A DNA stretch of 59,639 nucleotides. Source: Klebsormidium nitens. Lineage: Eukaryota > Streptophyta > Klebsormidiophyceae > Klebsormidiales > Klebsormidiaceae. Positions 47,501 to 58,760 of this stretch are shown here, one piece after another. Within the stretch, counting starts at the first letter, position 1. Every line of letters starts with the position of its first letter. The position numbers were made by a program, and so were the translations under genes. The notes under the pieces are model-generated. The model ran no database searches. It had not been told where the DNA came from and worked only from the letters and a program-made list of their open reading frames with translations. Location: positions 1 through 59,639 of the forward strand of contig DF237488.1 of assembly GCA_000708835.1 (NCBI GenBank), read 5' to 3'.

Positions 47501-50500
47501 ATGGGTTTATTTACAAAATGACGTCTGCTTACTTTCGTTTGTAGGGACCGGTACGCTGCCTCCGACTAGCTGCGGGAAGGGTGAATGGAAGGCGGCCAAA
47601 GATTCCAAGAGCGCGATCGATGGTCAACAAGAGACGGGCATCGTCGCTTGTGGATGCCGACACCAAATTGGCCAACGAGCGGTCAACATGATCCGGTAAG
47701 CTTCATTAAGATTCGCCAGGACGACGTACAGACGTAAAGAGGGGGTAGAAAGTCCACGTACGAACAGCACGACGTTGCATGCGACGAAGTTGGCCCTTGA
47801 TTAAGACCGAACCAACCCTTGCTTCGGTCGAGAAAATTCTAACGAGTGTAGCCCAAAGCTTCAAACCGGTAAATACTTTTCTGTGTGACTCCAAGCTAAC
47901 TTGTTTTAAAGTCTCTGACTCTTTTCAGCGACGTGGTCCGCTTTTCCTTCTCTTAGTCTAGAACCTTGATTGAGCTCAGTATTGCTGGCGGCGCGCTCTG
48001 ATTGCGTGCAACGCCTCACACTGTGACGTCGCTTTTCAGTCTTGCATGTCGAGGTGCCAACTGAATAGTCTTGAGCAAATGGTGTGGAAAGGACAAACCT
48101 CAGTGAAGCGGCAATCTTGAATCTTAGCGGGTTAGGTGCAGGGTCTCTGGATTCCCACGGATTCCTGATAGATGCATCTCGTCGAAACGGTTTTTCTCCC
48201 CTTCCTAAACAGGTCCGGTGAGCGCTATGGCTACGCACACTACCTCGACGTCTACTTCATGCAGCAGCTTGGCAGCCTGTCCTTCATTGCCGAGGACATC
48301 ATCTGCAAGTACCAACCATGGAAGGAGTCTATGAAAGGGAAGGTGCCCGGCTGTCCAGTTCCACGGAACGACCAGACAACACGACCGTTCCTGAACATTA
48401 TGCACGGATACCTGCACTCGTGGTATTGCCAGGTAAGGACTGGAAAACACGGCAGAGCGGAAATGCCTTCTAGAGATTTCCAAACTGTAGGCGGCGGCGA
48501 AGAAAGTCTTCAGTGATGGCAAAGCTCATTCCGCATGGTTCGTGATCTGACAGTTGCGTATCCTTGTGGACGGACTCAGTCGCCAGTCACCCGCCTGCCG
48601 GTTTGCTTTGCTATCTACTGTTTTTGTCCAGTTGACTTTGTCCCGGACAGCCCAATCGGTCACGGGTTGATGGCTTTGTTAAGCTCGATCCGGTTGAACG
48701 GGCTTGAGTCGGTTCGAAGCGCCGGCGCCTTCCGGTGCAATCTTGGAAACTACTCTTTGAGCCGTATTCCTCAAGGCCTTCAAAACCGCTTTCCGCCTAT
48801 GAGCAGTTGTCTTCACTAAATCCAATCTTCAACATCAACGGTGAAAAGAACCTGTTCTGTTAACACGGTCTCCATTCGTTGAGGGTCTCGCTTGAACAGT
48901 CCATCGGAAAGCTCTTTCGTATCGGCTAATACGTTTCTGCCTCTTGCCGTAGGTGCTGTTTGGAGGACGTCATCAGGTTGGAGCCGGAGCAGGATCGGGA
49001 GAGGACATGGAGTTGATCTTCGCCTACCTCTCCCTCTTTGGTTCGACGACAAAGAACATGAGCGAAGCAAGTAAGTTTCTCGTCGAATACCGTTGACCTA
49101 TATTGATTGCAAGGACACCACGGGCCTGCCGTCTAATCTAGAGAAACTAATATAACTGGACCTCGAAAAGGATGAGGACTTTTGACGGCGCTCATAGTTG
49201 GCTATTGCGCGCCTTAATACTTGTCCTTGGGATGGGCCGGCCTACCAACGGGTAGAGACTGACTCGTTTCAACATGTTTTATAGTCGCTTAGGGAGCCTT
49301 ATTCGAGACTTGGTCCAAGTATCAAAAAAGGTACTGACAGGAGTCGGGGCCTCTGAGTCGACCGATGTTTTTATACGAAGAGTGTCAAACTGGGCCGCCC
49401 TCTTTACTAAGTCCTTTTCTGTACAATTTTTTGACCCGCGCAAATTGTTTAATGAGTGCCAGCTCACGAGATCCAAATCCTGACGACCTGTTTGCCTTTC
49501 TTACCTGCAGGTCGGGAGGAGTTGCTAACGGAGGCCATACTGGCCTGGAACGAGCGAAAACTTGACGGTCTGGCAAAGTCTTTGATGGAGCGGTACGCGG
49601 CCCTCCCTAGTCGGATCACTGAGGCGAAATTCGAGCTAGAGAAAGTGTGCGAAGAAGTAGTAGCGCTTGTTCCGGGGGCAGATTTTTCTCGAAGTGCAAT
49701 CGGTAGGTACCGAAACGAAGTTAGAATAGCAGCCCAAACTCAGCTTACTCGGAACCTTCGTCATGCGGACAAGGACGAGCTCGATTACTATAAGCTCGTG
49801 GTGGAGGTAGATGCTTCTGAAAAGCTGCAGGCTGTTGCTGAGATGGAGGCGGCTGACGCTCTGATGTGCTCGCCGGAGTTGCACACGATCCGAGAGGTTG
49901 CCCAAAGAGCACGAGAAGGTCTAAACACGAAACAGCAAAAACTGAAGGAGATGGAAGTTAAGCTGCTAAAGAAACGCCTTCAAGGTGCTAGTGAGGGGCC
50001 TATGCGGGTCGATAGGCTCCTTGAAAGCCTGAGCGATGAGGAAAGGTCAGAGCATGTGCAGGCGCTGAGGTTACAGTGCCGGCTGACCTTGGCAGAAGAA
50101 ACACTTGCTTCGTTAGAGAACCACATTGAAGGGCTCCTTCATAGCTTTCTCTCGTATCAGAAGCGTTTGACACGGGAAGCTGACACTAACAAGCTTCGTA
50201 CCAGAATGAAGGAGAAAAAGCGAGAGGTTACAAAGGAGGTCAAAAAAGCGGTTGACGAGTATAACCTGATTAGGCTGGCGACAAACTCGAACCGAACGGC
50301 TAGCCCCGTCCACGTCGATGATATAATGAAAGAGGGTGCGGAAATGCCTTGGGCCTATGCAGGGCTTGCAGGCTCCGCCAACGGCAGACTCGGGGTAAGG
50401 GAGAAACTCAAATTGGTAGAAGCTAACAACATGCTGGAACGTTTATACGAAGAGAAGGAGATCTTAGAAAGGGAAATGAGTAGCTACGTCGGATACTATG

Positions 50501-50985
50501 AGTCAACTAAGGTCAGGCTCGAAGGGTTGATAAGAGAGGTGCGCTCTCTCATTGATCGGTGCAGTAACCCTCTTCGCCCCAACCAAAGTGTTGAGGATTC
50601 GGATGACACGGAACCAGAGAATCTGAGATCGTATGCGGTCAATCTGGAGGTAGCCCGCGACGAGCCGTATAGAAGTGACAGACAATACCTTCGAGGTCTA
50701 GAGGCTACTTTGCTTGCTGCAAGATCGTACATAATAAATCAAGAGCAGGCAGGTCTAGTCGGTCAGGAGTATTTTTTGAGGGTACAGATGGAGGGGGATG
50801 TTAGTGCAATCGTACCTTACTGCGAAGAGTGTAATAGAGTTACGTCACGAGAATTGATGGTCCGGTGTGGCGGGGGCGATCCGAAGCTGGGATGTCGTGC
50901 ATACTGGCACCGTGACTGCCACGATCCTAACATTGAGCCAATAGAAGCAGAAGAACTATGGCTTTGTAGCAATTGTGAGACATGA
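44517..50985 (+). CDS. KDZ transposase with coiled coil and C-terminal PHD-type finger
   Basis: Six exons: 44517-45761, 46526-46823, 47545-47695, 48213-48432, 48953-49070, 49511-50985; phases agree, 1,168 residues. Residues 1-220 are acidic and low-complexity. About 224-278 is the CxC cluster typical of KDZ proteins (CSMEGC, CNTCNWG, CADHDLELHQWAHTHDR). The transposase core has candidate catalytic residues: D about 463 in LVCAVDGNKKLYR, the cysteine block TGIVACGCRHQIGQRAVNM, D about 593 in IAEDIICKYQPW, and E about 655 in GSGEDMELIFAYLS. Residues about 680-1100 are a long charged coiled coil. The last 54 residues form a C4HC3 finger (CEEC, C-GGG, C-RAYWHRDC, CSNC) like a PHD finger, which might bind histone tails. 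No stop or frameshift breaks the model, so it may be functional. Start ATG lies in context caccATGG. Confidence 0.87.
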
Positions 50986-52182
50986 GGTGACTAACTTTTC
51001 TGTAAAAAGCATGGGTGAAAGCATCTAACGTACGTCTAAACACTTTGTGCAAAGTTTTCAGTCAGGCTTCGAACCACTGCAAATTGAGTCAGTAATCAAT
51101 CACTGGCATGTTGTTTCAATGAAATTGGAGTTCATAATCGGATGTGCAATATACATTTGGAATTTATTGCATGCAACGCAGTCATTTTTTAAAGGCATAC
51201 GTGAGCTTACCGAGTGGCTGCGCCTTCTCACCCAAATGATGGTCATATATAAAGCCTGTATGTTACGAGATTAAGTACATACATCGGAGTCGATCAGTGG
51301 ATACATCTTCAGATCGTATGTAGAGCTTATCATAAGCTTTATATAGATAGTACTAATCATCTTCAAGTTTACTTTGAATTCACTCATGGGACTTCAAAGC
51401 GATGATGTTCGTGCAACTGCAACTTAGACGGAGTCGGTTATCGGTAGGTCGACTTGAACTAGTAATCTGGCATGCATGAGTGATAGCGCGCAGCCGCATT
51501 TATTGACAGGCTCGCAACAATCACTTTGATTTGCATGGGTCCTATGCTGCCTATACTGCCGTGCTATGATTCTAACAGAGGCCGGGCCCCGGCCTAGCTG
51601 CCTATATAGTCTGATTGCATAAAAATTTGATGGACTGCACGACCTGATGTAATTAGTGCGGTTCAAGACTGTGACCTTATACTACTAGTACCTCAGCTAG
51701 GTAGGGCCGCGGCTCCAGGTAGCCAGATTTGTGAGACATATTGACGAACTAGTGATTACTCACATGCCATGCACATGATGCACATATCAACGTTCGATCA
51801 TCATCAAATGGGTACCGGCTATGACACCAAAACCGTTTTTTGTATGGATATGTGACTTTGTCTCACCATAACGTACGTACCTTTAATCCCCATGATGTGC
51901 ATTGAATGGACGAAGCTTGATCAAGGAGTCATGCACTCTCAATCGAGACACACAGTACGTTGTAGTCTGGCTTGCAGTGCAATTTTGCGGCGCATTGCAT
52001 GCTATGCAACCAAGTCAAACGAGCATGTAATCATTCATACGCAAAGCTTGAAGTTTATGTCAAGTCTCAAGACAAAACCTGCAACAATAGAGCAATCACT
52101 TGGGCCAACGAGACGGTCTCACGGTCAAGCATTCAACAACCGTCTACTCCATTTGATTCAAATAAACTGGCTTCGGTTTCCA
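50986..52182. other. Non-coding centre of the transposon
   Basis: Convergent 3' ends of the two element genes. AT-richer than its surroundings. I recognise no exon, RNA or internal element. Confidence 0.4.
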
Positions 52183-55100
52183 CTAATTTATGTGCAGATT
52201 GTTAAGAGCTTTCAACAAGCGCTGCTTATGGAGCCCTTTGACTCCCATCTCTGAAAGGCCGTCAACCGTCATCTCCTTCAGGTCGTCCATTTTGAACCAG
52301 TGATAATCCCTAAAGACTTCCACGTACTGGGCCATTTGCTGATCCTCGAGCCACTTGACGACCTCCTTCGAAACCATACCTCCTACCTGGGCAGCTTGAT
52401 CTGAGCAATCCTCGCCCGTCGCCCCAACGTCAGTCTTACTTGCTGCCTGCACTGCAGTCTCCTCCGCTATTTTTTTCAATTCCAGGAAGTGAGTTTCTGC
52501 AGTGCTCGCCCATAACTTAACCGCGGCTGCATGCCCAAGAAACGCCTTCCCCGGAGGCCCGGTGGCAAAGACCATAGGGGTCTTGCTTGGGTTGCCTTTG
52601 CCATCCGCGCTGAGAGCAAGCAGGACAAACTCAACCCGTTCTTGATGCTTCATCTTGAGGTTGAGCAGCTTCTGACAGGCTGAGTTGAAATCCGTCTGTG
52701 CGGAGCGACGATAGGGCACACCCTTGTATTTCTGCTCGAGCTCGGCGGCCTTCTTCTCCCACTTCAGCCGCTTGGCGTCCTCTCGGGTGAGCCCGCAATG
52801 CTTGCACGCCCCCCGGATGTGGCCGGGCATGTCACAACCGAGGCAGGGCTGTATGGTCTTCCCGTAGTCCCCCTTCCGCTTCACACCAACGATATCGGCA
52901 GCTGATCCCATCCGTCCATCCTGACCGGCAGGTCCCTAGAAAAGGCGCAAAAGCAAAGGTAAAATCACTAGACTGCCTTTGCAGACTTTGTATAGCCGAC
53001 CTTGTCATTGCAGCTCTCGACATTATGCTCCATCGGGACGTAAAAAAGCTTCTGATTCCTTTCGATTCACACGTTTCGGACTGCACTTTATCGAGGTTTT
53101 TGATCCTCATCGTTTCACAAAACATGGTCAAGTGAAGCGTAGCAGAATCCTGTTCGATTACTGCGTCAGATTTTTCGGCGAGTAAAACATCAAACTTCAA
53201 GGGCCACCATTGGAAAAGGTCGCCAAGGGGACCAAAAATCTGCTCACTTCAGGGTATATCAATCAGTTTCAATGCGAGAAGTTTGCCTCATGTTGGGCTA
53301 TCAACAATCTAAAGTAGACTGTCAAGGAGCTCGTTTGGACAGCCACAAGTATCTCTCCCGCAGCACTTGACTCCTAAACGCTACGTAAATCGAATCTTTA
53401 CCTGATTCATCTCAACGAATGGCTGCTCCGCTTGCGCACCGGGGGCAGTTGGTGGAAGGTTGGCGCTAACCCCGAAGACGCCCTGCCCTTCTTCTTGTGG
53501 CAACTGGGGTAAAGACAGTATTATGAGTTAAAAGGCAGAGGAGGCAGCTTTTTACAGTCTGCTCGATTGAGCAAAGTCACTTCTAAGAGGGCCGTACAAG
53601 TTCCTGACCACACCACAACCAACCACTCATGCGCAACGTCTACATGCTTTTCTGAGAATGGTGTCCAGTGTTTGAAACGCTAAGAACGAAAATGCAATAT
53701 CTCGTTGGAGCACCATGCCTTGCACAACAGACAGATTCTGCCGAAATCCGAAGCTAGCAACGACAAGACCAACCGACCAGACTGCGACAAGGTGCCAACA
53801 GGCTCTTGACCATGCCTGGATTCCTGATTCCAAGACTTGGCACTACTAGTGTAGGGCCAGCCATCTGGTCGGGGTCGCGCATGTCAAAATTTGTAACATG
53901 ATTAGAAACCGAGAAGCAGGAAGCTTACCTCGTCATCCACAGGATTCAAGCCTTGAGGGAAACCATGCGACGGGCTCCAACCAGGGTCCAGCATCGAGTC
54001 GAACGTCAACGGAGAAGCGCTTTTGTCCGCACCTTGGGCCTCGTGCAGAGGAGGTCCCTGGGAGTGTTCCTGGGGTGAGGCGTGACCCCCTTGAGCATTG
54101 TGGTGTTCGTCTTGGGACCGCGCAGACTGTTCGTTTGAATTGCCCGGCGCCGAGCCCCCTGTAGAGGGCGGCCCCGCCTGGGGTTTAGTGGACTGCCCGG
54201 TTGCAGCATCAGGAGCTCCCCCCCCAGTTTTTGGCGGCTGCGTTCGACCGCCGTGCCCGTCGAGCGTGGGAGCGGACTGCCCGGACAAAGCACCAAGCGG
54301 GACGCCTTGAGATGTCGGCCGCCCCCCTGGAGTGCTCTGCTTGGATTGGGGAAATAGGAGTTGCTCGGTTTCAGCGCTGGAGGCATCCTCGGGTGTGCGA
54401 TGCGCCCGTCCACCACCGCAAGCATCTTGAGAAAGACCGGACTGCCCGGTTGCACGACTGGACGGGGACCCCTCACGGGTGGGCTGCTCCGTGCGACCGC
54501 CATGCGTGTCCTGGGGGCGAACAGACTGTCCGGTTGTACCACCGAGTGGGGCCCCCTGGGGTGTAAGCTGCCCGGTTCGGGCGGCACATGCGCTCGGGGG
54601 GACAGCGGACTGCCCGGTTGGAGAACCGGGTGGGAACCCCTGCGAGGTAGGCTGTCCCGTACGACCGTCGCCGATGTGTTGGGGGAAAGCGGATTGCCCT
54701 GTTGCAGTTTCGGGTGGTGCCCCCTCTTGTGTAGGCTGCCCCGTTGGACTGTGGCGCGCGTCTTGTGAGTAAACGAACTGCCCGGTTGAAGCACCCGGTG
54801 GCCCCCCCTGGGTCGTAGGCTGCCCCGTTTCACCGCCGCGCATAGTTGGGGGGGGTGCGGACTGCTCGCCAGATGCGTTGAGCGGAGTCTCCTCAGGTGG
54901 GGGCTGCCATACTGGACTGGTGCGCCCATCTGATGGCAGAGTAGGCTGCCCAGTAGATGTACTGGGGAAGGCCTCCTGTGGTGTGGGCTGCCCCAATTCA
55001 CCTTCTTGGGCGTTTGCGCTTTGAGCGGGGTGCCCTGCTGGACCACCGTGCAGAACTCCAGGGGGATTGAGCTGTCTTGAGAGACCCCCAAACGCGTCTG

Positions 55101-57909
55101 CGGAGGAAGGAAAGTCTGGTTAATCTGGGCTCAAAAACCAGGCGGATTTTTGGCAACATGAGTTGGTGGCAATGTTACTCTTAATAGAGCGCCACTGCAG
55201 CAAATGGAAGCCTGACGACTACGTCGTCTTTTAGTTGTCCCAGTATTGGCCATTGAACAGTTTCAAACGGCTGCCGGATGTCTTATTTGTGGTCGGATAC
55301 AAAAACTTGATGGCCCGCTCTCATAAATTCTGGGTTTTCCACTCTCTAGATTATACCATTCTGAGAAAGGGAAGAACACAAACAAGAGCCACAAGGGAAG
55401 AAAGGAAGACGGAGCCATGTGAGCACAAGGGATTCTCTGATCTTTGCAGGAAAGTGGAGAAACCAAAACCTACTTGTGGCCCAATTTAAGTGATCAATGT
55501 TGTCCTTTAATAACAACCAAGTAGTCTGGCCTGATGCAATACAATGCATCCCTGCATCGTGTGACACAGCTTAGTTCGCCGGTGATACCGACCAGATGCT
55601 AGACGCACCTGCTGAATGCTCGCGGTTTACCGCCTCATCCACGCCGACCCCGATGCTGTCAGCTGGAGGGCTTTGGTTCTCCTGTAGTTGAATACTTTGA
55701 GAAGTTGGTATCCTGCTGCTCATTAGTGCTGTGCTGATTATGCAACAAAAGGTGCAATTTCTGGTCTTGGCAATGCGGCTGATTTGCAGATGGACCGCTT
55801 CACAACCTCCTAACGAGATGGTGTCTTCGGGTGCAAGATACTACTCAGCCTTTCTTTTTGAGTGTTTGCTTTCAGACTCGATAAGCGTAACCAAAAACCG
55901 TTTGCAACCTGCACAACCTGGAACGAAAACCCTTTTGCCCTTAGACAGACTGCATGAACTCTTGCACATCATGTCGTAAGTAAGCCTTGTTCATACTGTT
56001 GTAAGATTGATCTGTTCTGTAGAGCATCTAGTATGATCGCAAAGGGGCAACAGTGACCACCGATATATGCTGATCAGAAACGCGAGTTGCAACCGATCAG
56101 GACTGTTGAGAGAGCATACCTTGGGAAGCCCCTCTGCAGGCGCAGAATGATGGTCAAGTGTCCGAGACGCTCTATCAAAGCCCCCGTTTGTAACACTCGT
56201 ATCCTTGGACACCTGCATCCAGCTTATGATGTTAATCCAGACAAAACCATGGTCAAGACCAACGCTTCAAGCTTGCTTGCCAAAGAGAAGAAACAAGATG
56301 TAAAGGATTGGACAATGCACAGCAACGGCCCAAATGATATTCAGTTTCAACGGCCGGTATCATACTAGAGCAGGCTTTTGACTAGTCGACTTCAACACTC
56401 AACCTTCAAAGCTCACTTCGATGCTTTTCAGATCAGATTAAGCATACCAAAATTCTAATTTGTCCCTAGATATGCTAATCGCGTACCGGTGAGGACTCAA
56501 GTACCAAACTAGTAGCAAAGCACCGAGAGAACTTTGCGAACAGGGCTTCACAGACCTGTCAAGCTTACCCCATAAAGGGGAAGGAACCTGAATAAAGTAG
56601 CATGAAGATTTCTTGTCATAGCTCGTTCATGGTCAAAAATGGTTCTGCGATCTGAGAACTCCAATATCAAGTACACACTCACCTCGCCAGCACTCTCCGC
56701 AGCTGGACCTCCTCCAGGGCCTTTGAGCCCTCCTCCGCTGATATCTCCCTGCAATTAGTTGGAAGGACCTGGTCGTAAGACTTCCTGATCTGTCAGAAGG
56801 TGTTCTTGGCCATTGACATGGGATGCCATGTTTCGTAGACGAGACATAAAGCCAGCTTTGTAGGGAGGCCCTTAGCTTGTGACCTTGCGCTCCGCACTTT
56901 GAAATGCTGTGAAAGCTGCCAACAAACTTTCCGTGACCGCAAGTTACCCCCTTGACTGCACTCCCTCTGGTTAGTACATGGTATAGCAGTCTTACGTTGA
57001 AACATTGTGGCCAACATGTGACGTTTAGACGCAATCTCTCCAACAGCAACATGGCATGCAAAGTTCTGGTGATTCAACATACCCTTGTCTCCTTCAACCT
57101 GCATGTGGGCAACCTGTTTCCAGCAACACTCTTTCCTTGCGCGCATCGCAAATCAGTAACAAGTTATCGGAGAAGAATATTTAGAAAGTCAATGCTTATC
57201 TCCAAAAGAGGCCCTCTGCCCTTTCAACTCTGCCCTTGATTCAAACAAAGTTTCTGCTTGCCAATGGTTTTACGCGTGACTGCACAGTTTCATCCTTGGC
57301 AAGAGATCAATCAGTTTTTAGCGACCTCACCTGTGGCTCTTTGTTTGCCTCTGCAGTTTGAGTGTGAGCTGGCGCCACAAAGGGATCCACGCTCGCAAAA
57401 AGAAGCTTGACAAAGAAGGGCAGAAGCTGGAAGCGCTCCGTTTCTAAGAAATCTTGCAGGCTGTTCTGCGCTGAAAGCTGGAGACTCAGCTCGTGAGCCA
57501 CCTTCTCATCTAATAGATGCAAGTCTAGCACATACTCCAAAAGGTCCTGCCAGTCTTCCGGCTTTAAGCTCTTCAGCCCCTCCTTTTCCAACATATCAGC
57601 ATTGGCCAGCCACGTTGCAGGACTCTTCTGCAGCTTCCGAAAGCCTCGGAAAACCCCAAGAAGGACCCGGTTGGCTTGAACCTTGAGCTCACGAGGATTT
57701 TCATCATTGTCAGCATGATAGACAAGAGGGACAGGATTAAACCCAGGCGGAATGTCCTTCTTCCACTTTGCCTGCCTGAAAGGCGTAATGTGCTTCACAT
57801 AGCTAGCTTCAATGTCTTTGACTAGCTTAGAATCCTCAGCCTGCAACCTTCTAGTCCTCAAGCTTGTAGATTTTCCTGTGCCTTCCGCCGCAACTCCAAG
57901 AGCAGCCAT
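52183..57909 (-). CDS. Transposon partner gene: TGQ repeats, CCHC zinc knuckle, SAM domain
   Basis: Six exons on the minus strand: 57331-57909, 56683-56748, 55609-55681, 53929-55097, 53402-53503, 52183-52935; all phases agree, 913 residues. Residues 1-193 are a charged, helix-rich region I do not recognise. Residues about 240-629 are a Pro/Gly/Gln-rich array of about ten to twelve degenerate units of roughly 24 residues around TGQS...PQD...GRTGQPT..G.PPG. About 694-707 is a zinc knuckle with exact C-x2-C-x4-H-x4-C spacing (CLGCDMPGHIRGAC). The last about 59 residues form a SAM domain (VVKWLEDQQMAQYVEVF, DLKEMTVDGLSEMGVKGLHKQRLLKALNNL). SAM domains polymerise or bind partners, and zinc knuckles bind nucleic acid, so a DNA- or RNA-binding accessory factor for transposition is plausible (inference). 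The start ATG at 57909 is the first in frame; a further upstream exon in 57947-58273 is possible. Confidence 0.75.
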
Positions 57910-58654
57910 CAACTCGGCCCTGATTCTGCAGACAGGCAGGCTGCCCTCACTGAAGTAGGGACGCTACAGTATGGAACACCAATGCGGCTGGGCTGGGAAT
58001 GCGGTGAAAAACTGTTGGCCAGGTCCTGTGCAGCTGCTTCAATGCTGTCCTTGCTGTTCTCCTGACGGTGGAAGTCTCTGTCTCCTGCTTGCCTGAAAGT
58101 GCCAATGGCAACAGTTCCTGCAATTCAAATCGTTTCGCGCCAGATTCAATCCGCCAGGGCCCAGCTGACATCAGTTGTCTCACCGTATGTTCGTAGGTTT
58201 GACAAACATCGCTTGCACTTATGTCTGCAGAAGGAAACAGATAAGCGACGCCATATGTTCGATCGGACGACATTTAAGTGGCGTCTTTCGGCGCTTGCAG
58301 CCTTCCGGTTTGATTCTTGATGGACACTATGTATTCACGGATGACCAATTTTAGTTAGCTTATGTTAAAAAGGTAGACAGATATCATCACTACAGTCTGA
58401 AAGCATATGTGCTGAGGAGCCCATATTACAGAATGGTTATGTAAATCACGAATACTTGTATTAAGCACCCTCTGTTTGCATATTGAACATATTACCGGAC
58501 CAAGTCAAACGTTTGCAACTTCCTTTGGCTTCACTCCCGGCAAGGCCGCACTTGGCGGTGTGAGGATGGTGCCAAGATGTTGTGCAGGGCTACATACGGC
58601 ACCACATACAACGTGTCCCCGGTGCACATATCGATACTGCCCCCATACCGCCGG
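57910..58654. other. Right subterminal region of the transposon
   Basis: Contains an open frame of 108 codons on the minus strand (58273-57947) starting with ATG, but no clean donor joins it in phase to the next exon. It may be a 5' exon or leader of the SAM-domain gene, or chance. The rest is non-coding. Confidence 0.35.
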
Positions 58655-58753
58655 GATATGTGACCATATCAACACATGACAGTATGCTGTACAAACATAT
58701 GATGCTGCATGCCTATGTATGGTTTCTGTACATAAGGGTATGAGAATGGGTTG
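58655..58753 (-). repeat. Right terminal inverted repeat
   Basis: Reverse complement of the left TIR, ending GGGTATGAGAATGGGTTG at 58753. The inner boundary is approximate because similarity fades after the shared TATGG-ACATAT block. Confidence 0.85.
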
Positions 58754-58760
58754 CGCACCC
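58754..58760. repeat. Right target-site duplication of KDZ element (CGCACCC)
   Basis: Seven bases flush with the right terminus, matching 43744-43750. The following CGGGTGC completes a small palindrome (GCACCCGGGTGC), which may be a preferred target. Confidence 0.6.

Larger units (their letters stand above)
43751..58753. mobile_element. KDZ (Zisupton-type) DNA transposon, 15.0 kb
   Basis: The element is defined by inverted terminal repeats of about 100 bases whose outermost 21 bases are identical, and by a 7-bp direct repeat (CGCACCC) abutting both ends. Inside are a six-exon KDZ transposase on the plus strand (44517-50985) and a convergent six-exon gene on the minus strand (52183-57909). 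All coding frames are open, both ends are present and the TIRs are about 85% identical by eye, so the element is structurally complete but probably not a very recent insertion. KDZ elements are cut-and-paste DNA transposons with a DDE-type transposase and Cys-cluster domains, known from fungi, fish and some algae. Confidence 0.85.

Noticed and set aside
53902-55091. Overlapping long open frames in all frames of the TGQ region
   Set aside because: They are shadows of a repeat whose unit length is a multiple of three; only one frame has matching splice phases on both sides.
57947-58273. 108-codon minus-strand frame as first exon of the SAM-domain gene
   Set aside because: No donor gives the phase needed by the next exon except a poor one; kept only as a possibility.
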